Shown one piece after another: positions 23,577-32,219 of a stretch of DNA of 32,657 nt; the first letter of the stretch is position 1, and each line of letters starts with the position of its first letter. The DNA is from JAVBOJ01 sp031550755 (lineage in GTDB: Bacteria > Bacillota > Clostridia > Oscillospirales > UBA929). The notes under the pieces were generated by a model. That model was not told the origin of the DNA and did no database searches. It saw nothing but the letters and a program-made list of their open reading frames with translations. The position numbers were made by a program, and so were the translations under genes. Location: assembly GCA_031550755.1 (NCBI GenBank), contig JAVBOJ010000052.1, positions 1-32,657 on the forward strand, in the 5' to 3' direction.

Positions 23577-24905
23577 TCACAGCCGGGCTTCCAGCTCGGC
23601 GCGGCGCGCTTCAAACCCGGGCTTGCCGAGCAGCGCGAACATATTCTGCTTGTAAGCCTCCACGCCCGGTTGGTCAAATGGGTTGACGCCCAGCAGATAG
23701 CCCGACAGGCCGCAGGCCAGCTCGAAAAAATACAGCAGATAGCCGAGATGCGCCTCGTCGAGCTTGGGCAGGCGCAGTACGATGTTGGGCACACCGCCGT
23801 CCACATGGGCAAGATAGGTGCCTAAAAACGCCTTTTCATTGATGGAAGAAAGGGTGTTTCCGGCCAAAAAGTTAAGCCCGTCCACATTTTCAACATCCGC
23901 CTCCAGCGTGATGTCGCAGGCCGGCGTCTCGACCACAAGCACGGTCTCCAGCAGGTTGCGCAAGCCCTCCTGCATGTACTGCCCCATGGAATGCAGGTCG
24001 GCGGTCAACTCGAGGCTGGCCGGGAAGAGCCCCTTGCCGTCCTTGCCCTCGCTCTCGCCGTAAAGCTGCTTCCACCACTCACCGATGAAACGGAAGTTTG
24101 GCTCGTAAAAGGCCAGCACCTCGGTGGTCTTGCCCTTGTTGTACAGCAGGTTGCGCGCCGCGGCGTACTGCCACGCCGGATTGCGGAAGCTCTTCTCGCG
24201 CAGGGCGCGGCAGGCCTCCTGCGCACCGGAGAGCAGCGCGTCGGTATCGATGCCGGTGACGGCAATCGGCAGCAGCCCCACCGGGGTCAGCACCGAATAC
24301 CGCCCGCCGATGTCGTCGGGGATGACGAAGGTCTCATAGCCCTCCTTGTCACACAGCCCCTTGAGAGCCCCGCGCACCCGGTCGGTGGTGGCGTAAATGC
24401 GGCCCTTGGTGCCGTTTTTGCCGTATTTGTCCTCCAATAGTTTCTTAAACAGCCGGAACGCGACCGCCGGCTCGGTGGTCGTGCCCGACTTGGAGATCAC
24501 ATTGACCGAAAAATCGCGGTCGCCGATCAGTTCAACCACCTCGCGCATATAGGCGGGGCTGAGGTTGTTGCCGACGAAAAACAGGTCGGGCGTTTCTTTT
24601 TTCTTCAGATTGTAGTTGGGCGAGCGCAGGCATTCCACCACGGCTCGTGCGCCGAGATAGGATCCGCCGATGCCGACGACAACCAAAACCTGAGAATCCT
24701 TCCGGATTTTGGCGGCGGCGACCTTGACGCGGGCGTATTCCTCCCGGTCGTATGTCTCCGGCAGACCCAGCCAGCCGATATAATCTGCGCCCTTGCCGGT
24801 GCCGCCGGCCAACGCGTCCTGCGCCGCCGAAAGCGCCGGCGCGAAGGCCTCCAGCTCGGCCTGCGAGGCGTAAGAAACGACGCTTTTGGTATCCACTTTG
24901 AGCAT
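23577..24905 (-). CDS. pgi: Glucose-6-phosphate isomerase
   Basis: 442 residues, the short bacillus/clostridial PGI form. It interconverts glucose-6-phosphate and fructose-6-phosphate in the cytoplasm. Visible landmarks are VVVGIGGSYLGARAVVECL (about 74-92), VISKSGTTTEPAVAFR (sugar-phosphate-binding loop, about 136-151), DDIGGRYSVLTPVGLLP, and a C-terminal ELACGLSGYLLGVNPFDQPGVEAYK with the conserved Lys/Gln region. GGAGGAAGA precedes the ATG. It is 22 bases downstream of the VanW-type gene. Confidence 0.95.
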   Translation of the reverse strand: MLKVDTKSVVSYASQAELEAFAPALSAAQDALAGGTGKGADYIGWLGLPETYDREEYARVKVAAAKIRKDSQVLVVVGIGGSYLGARAVVECLRSPNYNLKKKETPDLFFVGNNLSPAYMREVVELIGDRDFSVNVISKSGTTTEPAVAFRLFKKLLEDKYGKNGTKGRIYATTDRVRGALKGLCDKEGYETFVIPDDIGGRYSVLTPVGLLPIAVTGIDTDALLSGAQEACRALREKSFRNPAWQYAAARNLLYNKGKTTEVLAFYEPNFRFIGEWWKQLYGESEGKDGKGLFPASLELTADLHSMGQYMQEGLRNLLETVLVVETPACDITLEADVENVDGLNFLAGNTLSSINEKAFLGTYLAHVDGGVPNIVLRLPKLDEAHLGYLLYFFELACGLSGYLLGVNPFDQPGVEAYKQNMFALLGKPGFEARRAELEARL

Positions 24906-24927
24906 AATCGTCTTCCTCCATCAATGT

Positions 24928-25554
24928 TTACAATTTTTCCCTCAGCTCGACCACCACGGCTTTGTTTTGCACGGCGCAAAAGAGCGTGTAGTCGGAACCG
25001 GTGTTGTTTGAAAACTTCAAATCCAGTTTACCATAATAAACAGAGGCGTCCTTGCCCTCCGCCGCGTACGGCACCTGCTTTTGGTGTTCATGGCGTTCCG
25101 TGATCTCGAATCCGGCTGAGACAGCGGCGTTGTAGAGCGTGGTGGACACTTGGCAGATGCCGCCGCCGATTTCCTGCACTTTTTCGCCATTGACATAAAC
25201 CGTCGCTTTGCGGTAGCCCTTTTTCATGGTGCGCGGGCCGACCTCGCGGTTGAAGGAGAAATCTCCGCCGGCCGGAAGGATCAGCCCGTTGAGCTTTTGC
25301 GCGACCAAACGGATGTTGCCTGTGCGTGCCTCGGACGAGTTGAGCAATGGCGTCTCAAACCGTATGACGCGCGGGGATGGTCTGGGTGTGCTGACGGACA
25401 GAGAGGGGGAAACCGTTGCGGGCGTGGGGATATCGGCGGCGGAGGGTGGCGCGGCCAGCGGCGGCGGCTCCGGCAAAAGAATCTCCTCCGGCGCGCCGCA
25501 GCCGGACAGGCAGAATAAAATTATAAGCAAAACCGGGACTTTTTTCAAGGACAA
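24928..25554 (-). CDS. VanW-domain lipoprotein
   Basis: 208 residues. It starts at TTG 25554 (a second TTG at 25548 is possible); GGTGAT lies about 8 bases upstream and no ATG is available. The lipoprotein signal ends in LSGC (Cys19), followed by a Pro/Ser-rich linker to about 65, then the VanW core: NIRLVAQKLNGLILPAGGDFSFNREVGPRT, KATVYVNGEKVQEIGGGICQVSTTLYNAA, ITERHEHQKQVPYA and YYGKLDLKFSNNTG. The VanW domain occurs in many cell-wall proteins of Gram-positives but its activity is not known; 'vancomycin resistance' is a name only. It sits between hflX and pgi in one close-packed transcript. Confidence 0.88.
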   Translation of the reverse strand: MSLKKVPVLLIILFCLSGCGAPEEILLPEPPPLAAPPSAADIPTPATVSPSLSVSTPRPSPRVIRFETPLLNSSEARTGNIRLVAQKLNGLILPAGGDFSFNREVGPRTMKKGYRKATVYVNGEKVQEIGGGICQVSTTLYNAAVSAGFEITERHEHQKQVPYAAEGKDASVYYGKLDLKFSNNTGSDYTLFCAVQNKAVVVELREKL

Positions 25555-25596
25555 AACAAGATCACCCCGGGGTTATTTTGCCCAGACGGGTGGTTT

Positions 25597-26835
25597 TTAT
25601 TGAACGTAGGACAGCAGCCGAGGCAGCAGCGCCGCCGGCACCGTCGCGCGGACGGCGATGCCCTCCGGCGTATAGTCGGCGTTGTGCACCCGCGCGTTGG
25701 CGTGCAGGGTGTCCAGCAAACCCGCCGCGTCATAGGGCAGCAGCAGATTGACCGCTCGGCCGAGATCCAGCTCCCGGCTGATGGCGGCACGCAGCAGAGG
25801 AAGCCCCGCGCCGGTTTTGGCCGATACCCGCAGCAGTCCGGCACCCGCCGGCTCGTCTTCCACTTTGTCCCATTTATTGAACACCCGCAGACAGGGCACC
25901 TGCTGCGCACCGACGGCCTCGACCAGCCGATCGACCACGGCAGCCTGCTCCTCCCAGTTGGGCGACGAGGCGTCAATCACGTGTAGCAGTAAGTCGGACA
26001 GCGCCAGCTCCTCCAGCGTGGCCTTGAAGGCCTCCACGAGCTGATGCGGCAGCTTGCGGATGAAGCCCACCGTGTCGGTCAGCAAAATCGACAGCCCCTC
26101 GTCCACCGACATCACGCGGGTGGTGGGGTCGAGCGTGTCAAACAGGCGATCCTGCCCGACGACGTCTCCGTCGGCCAAAGCGCCCAGCAGGGAGGACTTT
26201 CCGGCGTTTGTGTAGCCGATGAGGGTGGCGCTCGGCAGGCCGGTGCGGGCGCGTCCCCGGCGCTCCTCGGCGCGGTGACGGCGCACCTCGGACAGCTCGG
26301 CGCGTAGGCGGGCAATGCGGTTGCGGATGTGCCGCCGGTCGTTTTCCAGCTTGGTTTCGCCGGGGCCGCGGTGGGTGCCCACGCCCGAGCCCTGCCGCGA
26401 CATTTCTATGCCCCGGCCGGTCAGTCGGGGGAGCAGATACTCCAGCTGCGCCAGCTCCACCTGCAGACGCCCCTCGCGGGTGCGGGCGCGTCCGGCGAAG
26501 ATGTCCAGAATGAGCCCCGGACGGTCGAGCACGCGCATGTCCAGCGCGTCCTCCAGATTTTTCAGCTGTGACGGGGAAAGCTCGTTGTCAAAGACCACCA
26601 GTTTGGCGTCGTTGGCCTTGGCCAGTGCGCCGATTTCCTCGGCCTTGCCCGAGCCGACAAACAGGCGCGGGTCGGGGCTGTCGCGCCGCTGGAGGACGCT
26701 ACCCACGGCGACACCGCCCGCCGTTTCCAGCAGCAGCGCCAGCTCGGCGAGGCTTTCGTCGGTGGAGGTCTCCTCGCGCGAGAGCGCGGGGCTACTCAGA
26801 CCGGCCAAAATGGCCGGGGTTTGTTCTTGTTGCAT
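25597..26835 (-). CDS. hflX: GTPase HflX
   Basis: 412 residues. The N-terminal HflX domain (PRLFVGSGKAEEIGALAKANDAKLVVFDNELSPSQLKNLED, about 57-97) is followed by a helical linker with RQGSGVGTHRGPGETKLENDRR and the GTPase domain: G1 GYTNAGKSS, G2 TTR, G3 DTVGFI, G4 NKWD, G5-like VSAKTG. HflX binds 50S subunits and splits stalled ribosomes, and aids recovery from heat or antibiotic stress. AAAGGAG is 6 bases before the ATG. It follows the chromate-family genes at 10 bases. Confidence 0.95.
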   Translation of the reverse strand: MQQEQTPAILAGLSSPALSREETSTDESLAELALLLETAGGVAVGSVLQRRDSPDPRLFVGSGKAEEIGALAKANDAKLVVFDNELSPSQLKNLEDALDMRVLDRPGLILDIFAGRARTREGRLQVELAQLEYLLPRLTGRGIEMSRQGSGVGTHRGPGETKLENDRRHIRNRIARLRAELSEVRRHRAEERRGRARTGLPSATLIGYTNAGKSSLLGALADGDVVGQDRLFDTLDPTTRVMSVDEGLSILLTDTVGFIRKLPHQLVEAFKATLEELALSDLLLHVIDASSPNWEEQAAVVDRLVEAVGAQQVPCLRVFNKWDKVEDEPAGAGLLRVSAKTGAGLPLLRAAISRELDLGRAVNLLLPYDAAGLLDTLHANARVHNADYTPEGIAVRATVPAALLPRLLSYVQ

Positions 26836-26845
26836 AGCGTCTCCT

Positions 26846-27388
26846 TTATGGTCGTAAAAATAATGTCCCCACAGCCGCCGCGCCCAGCATCAGCAGCGCC
26901 GGGTTGGCTTTCAGCCGCCACGCGGCGAAAAATACAGCCAGCGCGATGGCGATCGCCGGTAAATCCAGCCCGCCCGCGGGCAACACCAGCGATTGCCGGG
27001 CGATGACCCAGACGGCCGAGGCGATCAGCGCCAGCACCACCGGGCGGATGCCGGACAAAACCGCCTGCACGGTGGGCTTTTTGTGAAACGAAAAGAAAAA
27101 CCGGGCGATCAGCAGGGTTAGCAGGATGCTGGGCAGCGAAACGCCCAGCGTGGCGACCACCGCGCCCCCGAAACCGAAGAGCTTCATGCCCGCGAAGGTC
27201 GCGGCGTTTATCGAAAACGGCCCCGGCGTCATCTGGGCGATGGCCACGAGGTCAACCGACTCCTGAAGGGTCATAAACCCGCCCGTCACAAGGGTTTGCT
27301 GCATCAGCGGCACGACGGCCGCGCCGCCGCCGAAGGTGAACAGGCTGACCTTCAGGCAGAGCCAAAACAGCGCCAGCAGATCAGGCAC
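26846..27388 (-). CDS. Chromate-transporter-family half protein, second subunit
   Basis: 180 residues, a single CHR domain with about five helices. Family motifs FTFGGGAAVVPLM near the N-terminus and AIAQMTPGPFSINAATFAGM are clear. It starts at GTG 27388 with AAGGAGGGG about 7 bases upstream and overlaps the stop of the first subunit by 8 bases. Short CHR proteins come as pairs that assemble in antiparallel orientation; together they equal one long ChrA. The transported anion is not evident from sequence, and chromate is a family label. Confidence 0.9.
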   Translation of the reverse strand: MPDLLALFWLCLKVSLFTFGGGAAVVPLMQQTLVTGGFMTLQESVDLVAIAQMTPGPFSINAATFAGMKLFGFGGAVVATLGVSLPSILLTLLIARFFFSFHKKPTVQAVLSGIRPVVLALIASAVWVIARQSLVLPAGGLDLPAIAIALAVFFAAWRLKANPALLMLGAAAVGTLFLRP

Positions 27389-27929
27389 GGGGCGTCCCCT
27401 CCTTCCAGGGGCGTTTGACCAGAAAACCCAGCAGCCCGCCGGCCAAAATGAGCCAGATGACCCCGAACGAGGGGAACAAAACCGCCACGGCCAGCGCCGC
27501 GACGCATAAAATCACGCTGAACACCGAGTTGACCGCGTCGCCGCGCAGCCGCACCACGGCGTGCAGCATAAGCCCCGTGACGGCGGCCCGCAGACCGCGC
27601 AACGCGCCCAACACATAGGGATTTTCAATAAACGCGCGGTAAAACAGCGTCACGGCCACCAGCACGGCAAAGGACGGCAGGATGCATCCCAGCGCCGCCA
27701 CCAGCGCGCCGGCGACGCCGGCGATGCGATAGCCCACGAGGATCGAGGCGTTGACGGCGATGATGCCGGGGGCCGATTGCGCCACGGCGAACAGATCGAC
27801 GATGTCTTTCTGCTCGATCCAGCGGTATTTTTCCACAAAATCGCGCGACATCTGGGGGATCATGGCGTAGCCGCCCCCAAAGGTCAGCGCGCCGATGCGC
27901 AGCATGACGAAAAAAATGCGCCAAAGCAA
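27381..27929 (-). CDS. Chromate-transporter-family half protein, first subunit
   Basis: 182 residues with LTFGGGYAMIPQM and AVAQSAPGIIAVNASILVGYRIAG, the CHR-domain signatures, and about five hydrophobic segments. The start is TTG 27929 with AGTAGGG 7 bases upstream; an ATG at 27905 is an alternative but would remove part of helix 1. It is only 9 bases from the hydratase stop, so it is part of the same transcript. Works with the following subunit. Confidence 0.88.
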   Translation of the reverse strand: MLWRIFFVMLRIGALTFGGGYAMIPQMSRDFVEKYRWIEQKDIVDLFAVAQSAPGIIAVNASILVGYRIAGVAGALVAALGCILPSFAVLVAVTLFYRAFIENPYVLGALRGLRAAVTGLMLHAVVRLRGDAVNSVFSVILCVAALAVAVLFPSFGVIWLILAGGLLGFLVKRPWKEGTPRA

Positions 27930-27938
27930 AATATAACC

Positions 27939-30128
27939 CTACTTTGCGTAATAATTGATGAGGCAGCCCGCCAAAATGATGTCCCGCTCCTCGCGGGTCA
28001 GGCCGCCAAAGCCCAGCGTCACGCGGAACTGCGTGTCGCCGCGCTGCAAAATCGCGCCGACGCCGGCATCATTGCCCTCGAGGGCGCGGCGGATGCCGGA
28101 AATATAAAACACGTCGCCCGGCTGGGGCCGCTCCTGCTCCAGATCCTCCCAGACAAACGGGATCATGCCCCAGTTGATGAGGTTGGAGCGGTAGCGTTTG
28201 GTGGCGTATTCTCGGGCAATGTTGGCCAGTCCGCCCAACACCCGCTGGCAGGAGGCCGCCTGCTCGCGCGCCGAGCCGTCGCCCGGCTTCAGCGCCGCCA
28301 CAAGACTGCCCAACCCGACGCCCTGCGGGTCGGCTTCGCGCCGCGCAAGCTCGCGGGCGTAGATTTCCCTCGCCCGCCCGACATAGGCCGGATCCTTGCG
28401 CGACAAGGTATAGCTCGCCAGCTTCATCGGGTTGGAGCGATACGACGACGTCTCGCCCGAGGGGATCAGCTCGTCGGTCGTCGTGACCGGATCGTAGATG
28501 GCGGCGGCCACCGTGAGCGAAATATTGTCCGGCAGGGGGATCATCACCGGCCAGTCGGCAATGTTGGGGCCGAAGTGCAGGGGGGTCTCGGTTTGCGGGC
28601 GGCCCACACCCCGGAAAACCCGTTTTTCATACGGCGACGCGTCATGCGCATAGGCCGGCAAATCGTTCTCGTGACAGACCAAATCGGTCGCCGCCGTCAG
28701 CACGCCGCCCATGGCCGCCGTCGCGGCAATCGACCGGGCGTCCATCAGCGCGACGAAGGACATCTGCCCGTCGCCCGGCTTGCTGCCCTCGCGGTTGGGG
28801 AAGTTGCGGGTGGCGTGGCGCAGGGAGAAGCCCAGATGCCCCGGCACGTCGCCGGCGCCGAAGCAGGGGCCGCAGAAGGCGCTGCGCCAGATGACGCCCA
28901 TTTCCATCAGGTCGGCGGCGACGCCGTTTTTGGTCAGGGCGAGCTGCATCGGGGCGCTGGCCGGATAGACCGACAGCGAAAAGCCGCTCCGTCCGATATC
29001 GTAGCCGCGCAAGCGGTTGCGGACTTCCACAATGTTTTCGTACAGGCCGCCGGCGCAGCCGACCACCACGCCCTGATCGGCGTAAAACTTGCCGTTTTTG
29101 ACCTTGTCGGTGAGCCGCGGCGCGGGTACGCCCCATTGCCGGGCGGCCTCCCATTCCACATCGCGCAGCATGTCGCCGGCGTTTTGGTTGAAAACCCGGA
29201 TGGCGTATGCGCGGCTGGGGTGGAAGGGTAGGGCGATCATCGGCTCGACCTGGGACAGGTCGAGCGTGATGAGACTGTGATAACAGGAGGTGTTCGCCGG
29301 CGACAACTCTTTGTAATCATCCGCGCGTCCAAACAGCGCCAGCTGGGCGCGAACGGTCTCATCGGTGCGCCAAACGCTGGACAGACAGGTGGTTTCGGTG
29401 GTCATGACGTCGATGCCGTTGCGGAAATCCATCGACAAACCGGTAATGCCGGGGCCGATGAACTCCAAAATCTTGTTTTTGACCAGCCCATCGGGGAACA
29501 CATGGGCAATCAGAGCCAGCGCCACGTCCTGCGGCCCGACGCCCGGCCGCGGTGTGCCGGTCAGATAGACCGCCACGATGTCCGGCGGCGTCAGCTCGTA
29601 CGGGCGGGAGAGCAGCTGCTTGACAAGCTCGGGGCCGCCCTCGCCGACGGCCAGCGTACCGTAAGGGCCGTAACGGGTGTGGCTGTCCGAGGCCAAAATC
29701 ATTTTGCCCGAGGCGGCGTAATTTTCGCGCATATATTGGTGGATGACCGCCAGATGGGCGGGCACAAATTCGCCGCCGTATTTTTCCGCCGCCGAAAGGC
29801 CGAACAGATGGTCGTCCTCGTTGATGGTGCCGCCCACGGCGCACAAGCTGTTGTGGCAGTTGGTCAGGACGTAGGGCACGGGAAAGGCGGTCAGCCCCGA
29901 CGCCCGTGCGGTCTGCACGATGCCGACATAGGTGATGTCATGGGATGCCAGCGCGTCAAAGCGCAGCGAGAGCCGCCCCGGATCGTCGGACAGATTGTGC
30001 GCCGCCAAGATCTCGGAGGCGATGGAGCCCTCGCCGGGGCGGATGGACAGGCCGCGCGCGGCGGCCTGCTCGGCCTCCAGCCACTCGCCGTTGTGCAAAA
30101 TCATGGGGCGCTGGGCAATCGAAATCAT
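27939..30128 (-). CDS. Aconitase-superfamily hydratase (YbhJ-like)
   Basis: 729 residues from the ATG at 30128, which has AGGAGGA 8 bases upstream; a longer in-frame start at 30176 lies in the terminator hairpin and is rejected. It shows the aconitase order: N-terminal substrate region (NCHNSLCAVGGTINEDD, DSHTRYGPYGTLAVGEGG), cluster cysteines at about GCAGG (357) and FCGPCFGAG (about 417-421), and a C-terminal swivel domain (KRYRSNLINWGMIPFVWED). Length and details match the uncharacterised YbhJ-type hydratases better than AcnA/AcnB. No other citric-acid-cycle genes are near. A 4Fe-4S dehydratase of unknown hydroxy-acid is the safest call. Confidence 0.8.
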   Translation of the reverse strand: MISIAQRPMILHNGEWLEAEQAAARGLSIRPGEGSIASEILAAHNLSDDPGRLSLRFDALASHDITYVGIVQTARASGLTAFPVPYVLTNCHNSLCAVGGTINEDDHLFGLSAAEKYGGEFVPAHLAVIHQYMRENYAASGKMILASDSHTRYGPYGTLAVGEGGPELVKQLLSRPYELTPPDIVAVYLTGTPRPGVGPQDVALALIAHVFPDGLVKNKILEFIGPGITGLSMDFRNGIDVMTTETTCLSSVWRTDETVRAQLALFGRADDYKELSPANTSCYHSLITLDLSQVEPMIALPFHPSRAYAIRVFNQNAGDMLRDVEWEAARQWGVPAPRLTDKVKNGKFYADQGVVVGCAGGLYENIVEVRNRLRGYDIGRSGFSLSVYPASAPMQLALTKNGVAADLMEMGVIWRSAFCGPCFGAGDVPGHLGFSLRHATRNFPNREGSKPGDGQMSFVALMDARSIAATAAMGGVLTAATDLVCHENDLPAYAHDASPYEKRVFRGVGRPQTETPLHFGPNIADWPVMIPLPDNISLTVAAAIYDPVTTTDELIPSGETSSYRSNPMKLASYTLSRKDPAYVGRAREIYARELARREADPQGVGLGSLVAALKPGDGSAREQAASCQRVLGGLANIAREYATKRYRSNLINWGMIPFVWEDLEQERPQPGDVFYISGIRRALEGNDAGVGAILQRGDTQFRVTLGFGGLTREERDIILAGCLINYYAK

Positions 30129-30150
30129 GAGGGGAATCCTCCTGAAATTT

Positions 30151-30184
30151 AGAATAAAATCGGGGCGGAAACACATCCGCCCCG
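30151..30184 (-). terminator. Terminator after the OmpA-domain gene
   Basis: Minus-strand 9-bp stem (CGGGGCGGA/TCCGCCCCG, 30161-30169 with 30176-30184) followed by ATTTTATTCT. It lies between the OmpA-domain gene and the hydratase, whose ATG is only 23 bases further on, so either readthrough or a promoter inside the OmpA gene's end feeds the hydratase operon. Confidence 0.8.
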
Positions 30185-30204
30185 CCGAATCATCCGAAAA
30201 TAGC

Positions 30205-30906
30205 CTATTTATTATGCGATTCGATATAATACAGGTCAGCGCGCTGCCAGACGCTCATCTGGTCGGGGTCGGCGTTGCGGTCACGGCTGCCGACCGGTAG
30301 AATGCGGTCAAAGGGAACGCCCTGCGCCTGCAAATACTCGGAAATCGCCTTGGCACGCGCCAGAGCCAGATCGGGGGCTTTGTCGGCGGCGTCGGTTTCC
30401 AACGGGGAGGCGTGCCCCTCGATGACGATAATCAGGTCGGGGTAGCTGTCGCCCGCCGCGCTCAAAAAGTCGTTCAGGGCGCTCTTTTCCGCCAACTTGA
30501 GGACGCTTTTGCCGGTGTCAAACAGGACCGAGGCCCGGGCCGACGGCACGGGCGGCGTAGGGGTGGCGGGCGTAGGAACCACGCCGAACGAGGGCGTGGT
30601 GTCCGGAGTGACTGCGCCGGTGGGCTGCCCCGTGGTGGGAGGCGAATCCAGCGGCAGGGTGGGCTCGGTGGGCACCGACTCGGTCATCGGCGGGGTCTCG
30701 CTCTGAGACGGCGGATCGGGCACGACCAGATGGGAGGGCAGAATGGGCTCCTTGGAGACCACGGGCGACGGAGAAGGCGACGGAGCCGGCGGCCGTGAGG
30801 TCACCGAGGACCAGACGGTGAGAATGGAGATGACCAGCATGGACGCGGCCACCGCCAAAACCAACATGGACACCTTCCCCTTGAGGGTGATCTTATAACT
30901 TTTCAT
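30205..30906 (-). CDS. Membrane-anchored OmpA-domain protein (peptidoglycan-binding)
   Basis: 233 residues. Cytoplasmic KSYKITLKGK, one membrane helix (about 13-32), a long Pro/Ser/Thr-rich spacer (about 38-125), then an OmpA/MotB C-terminal domain with the diagnostic VLFDTGKSVLKLAEKSALNDFL, IVIEGHASPLETDAADKAPDLALARAKAISEYL and VPVGSRD-type ending (GSRDRNADPDQ). OmpA domains grip diaminopimelate in the peptidoglycan stem. In a Gram-positive host without an outer membrane the protein would act as a wall tether. No MotA/stator motif partner is present. The gene follows the coiled-coil gene by 45 bases and shares its promoter. Confidence 0.85.
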   Translation of the reverse strand: MKSYKITLKGKVSMLVLAVAASMLVISILTVWSSVTSRPPAPSPSPSPVVSKEPILPSHLVVPDPPSQSETPPMTESVPTEPTLPLDSPPTTGQPTGAVTPDTTPSFGVVPTPATPTPPVPSARASVLFDTGKSVLKLAEKSALNDFLSAAGDSYPDLIIVIEGHASPLETDAADKAPDLALARAKAISEYLQAQGVPFDRILPVGSRDRNADPDQMSVWQRADLYYIESHNK

Positions 30907-30950
30907 GAAATATAATCAGACCCCCAATGGTGATTATTGCCGCATGTTTG

Positions 30951-31874
30951 TCATTTTGTGACAAAATCCAGCACTTCTTTCAGGCGCTGCGCCTCGTTCT
31001 CAATGGAGAGAAATTGTTTTTTATGTAAATTTTTCCGCTGAGAGATAGACTCCTGAATCTGGGCAATCTGGCGCTCGAGAGATTCGATCTCCGCGTTCTG
31101 ACGGGAGACCACTTCGTCGGTATGAGACGCGAACACCGAGGCATACTCATTGAGCCGCGACACGCGGTCGATGCCGTCGTTGAGAAGTTTGTCGAAATCA
31201 AAGCCGGAGGCCGACATAATGCGCACGATAATAGACCGGCGCAGTTCGGCCGGCAAGGAATCGGGCAGGGTTTTCATGTATTCCTCGATGAGGTATACGG
31301 TGTCCACGCCGCTGGTACGGAGCCCGAAGCACTGATAGAGCTCCTCAATGTCCATATAGCGGTCGGTGTCCGGCCCGGAGGGGGGCGTGTCATCCCAGAA
31401 GGACTTTTCGATCTTTACTTCCGCTCCCTTCTTATCGTAAGAATAACCGTGCTCCGCCTGCGCGGCATAGACCGGCGGCGTATAGGAAACAGGCGGGGTT
31501 ACCGGAGCCGGGCGCGCGGCGGGCACCGCCATCACGGGCGGCGTATAGGAAACCGGCTCGGGCTTCGGCGCGACGGGCGCGGGGATCACCGGCGCGGCGG
31601 TGAAGGCCGGCTTGGGTTCGGGCGCGGGTGTATACACAGGCGGCTGTACCGGCGCGGAAACCACGGGCGTCACGGGCGCGGCATGAGCCGCCGGAGCCTG
31701 TGTTGTAACCGGTGTCGGGGCCTGCGCGGCAGGCTCCGCCTGCGGAGCGCGCTCGCCGTCACGGCGCTCGCCCTCGCGGTTGTAGGTTTCAAACCCCAGT
31801 TCGTCCACCTTGCGGATCATGCCCATGCGTTCGAGCATATCCACCATTTTGCGGTTTTCTTTTTTGGAAGCCAA
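30951..31874 (-). CDS. Pro/Ala-rich linker plus coiled-coil protein, unknown
   Basis: 307 residues if translated from the TTG at 31874, which has GGGGAGG 9 bases upstream; TTG codons at 31883 and 31880 are too close to that site. The N-terminal ASKKENRKMVDMLERMGMIRKVDELGFETYNREG is a short helical head. About 45-150 is a low-complexity Pro/Ala/Val linker with repeated PVSYTPPV. A folded helical part (YMDIEELYQCFGLRTSGVDTVYLIEEYMKTLP) follows, and the last 65 residues form a strong coiled coil (EIESLERQIAQIQESISQRKNLHKKQFLSIENEAQRLKEVL). No signal or membrane segment. Family not recognised. Confidence 0.75.
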   Translation of the reverse strand: MASKKENRKMVDMLERMGMIRKVDELGFETYNREGERRDGERAPQAEPAAQAPTPVTTQAPAAHAAPVTPVVSAPVQPPVYTPAPEPKPAFTAAPVIPAPVAPKPEPVSYTPPVMAVPAARPAPVTPPVSYTPPVYAAQAEHGYSYDKKGAEVKIEKSFWDDTPPSGPDTDRYMDIEELYQCFGLRTSGVDTVYLIEEYMKTLPDSLPAELRRSIIVRIMSASGFDFDKLLNDGIDRVSRLNEYASVFASHTDEVVSRQNAEIESLERQIAQIQESISQRKNLHKKQFLSIENEAQRLKEVLDFVTK

Positions 31875-31962
31875 ACTCAACAACCTCCCCAGCGTTCCCT
31901 TGGGCCATCAAAAATACCATTGACAAATAAAGGGCGACAGATGCCCCCAGTTATTCGTCCTT

Positions 31963-31991
31963 ATTCTACCCAAATTCGCCGACAAAGTCAA
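31963..31991 (-). promoter_or_regulatory. Sigma-A promoter of the coiled-coil/OmpA operon
   Basis: Minus strand: TTGACT (31991-31986), 17 bases, TAGAAT (31968-31963). This gives a 5' leader of about 80 bases. The rest of the 335-base gap between 31884 and 32219 holds a possible plus-strand TAAAAT (32087-32092) for the glycosyltransferase and nothing else I can identify. Confidence 0.7.
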
Positions 31992-32219
31992 CAATTCTTT
32001 TTCCAACCCGGGGAAATTTCCCCACCGCCCCGAAAAATGGGTGGAAATCCTGTTTCTTGGCTCTGTACAGAACCGGCCGGATGGTGTAAAATAAGGTGTC
32101 CAAACAAGGGCTCTGCATAGTTTTTCATGGATTCTCAAAAAAATACATCCGCCGTACTACATAGGAGACTTGCCGCGGCAGGTTTCCCTTGTAATTTACG
32201 CGAAACGGACTGTATTTAT

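Noticed and set aside
23532..23577. AACGGTT/AACCGTT inverted repeat with a third AACCGTT copy after pgi
   Set aside because: A 7-8 bp stem with a T-run only on the plus strand, where no gene ends; too weak to call a terminator for pgi.
27561..29231. 556-residue plus-strand frame opposite the hydratase and CHR genes
   Set aside because: Antisense shadow: it spans two unrelated minus-strand genes and has no family motifs.
31908..32138. 76-residue minus-strand ORF in the intergenic region
   Set aside because: It contains the promoter of the coiled-coil/OmpA operon, and has no ribosome site or coding character.
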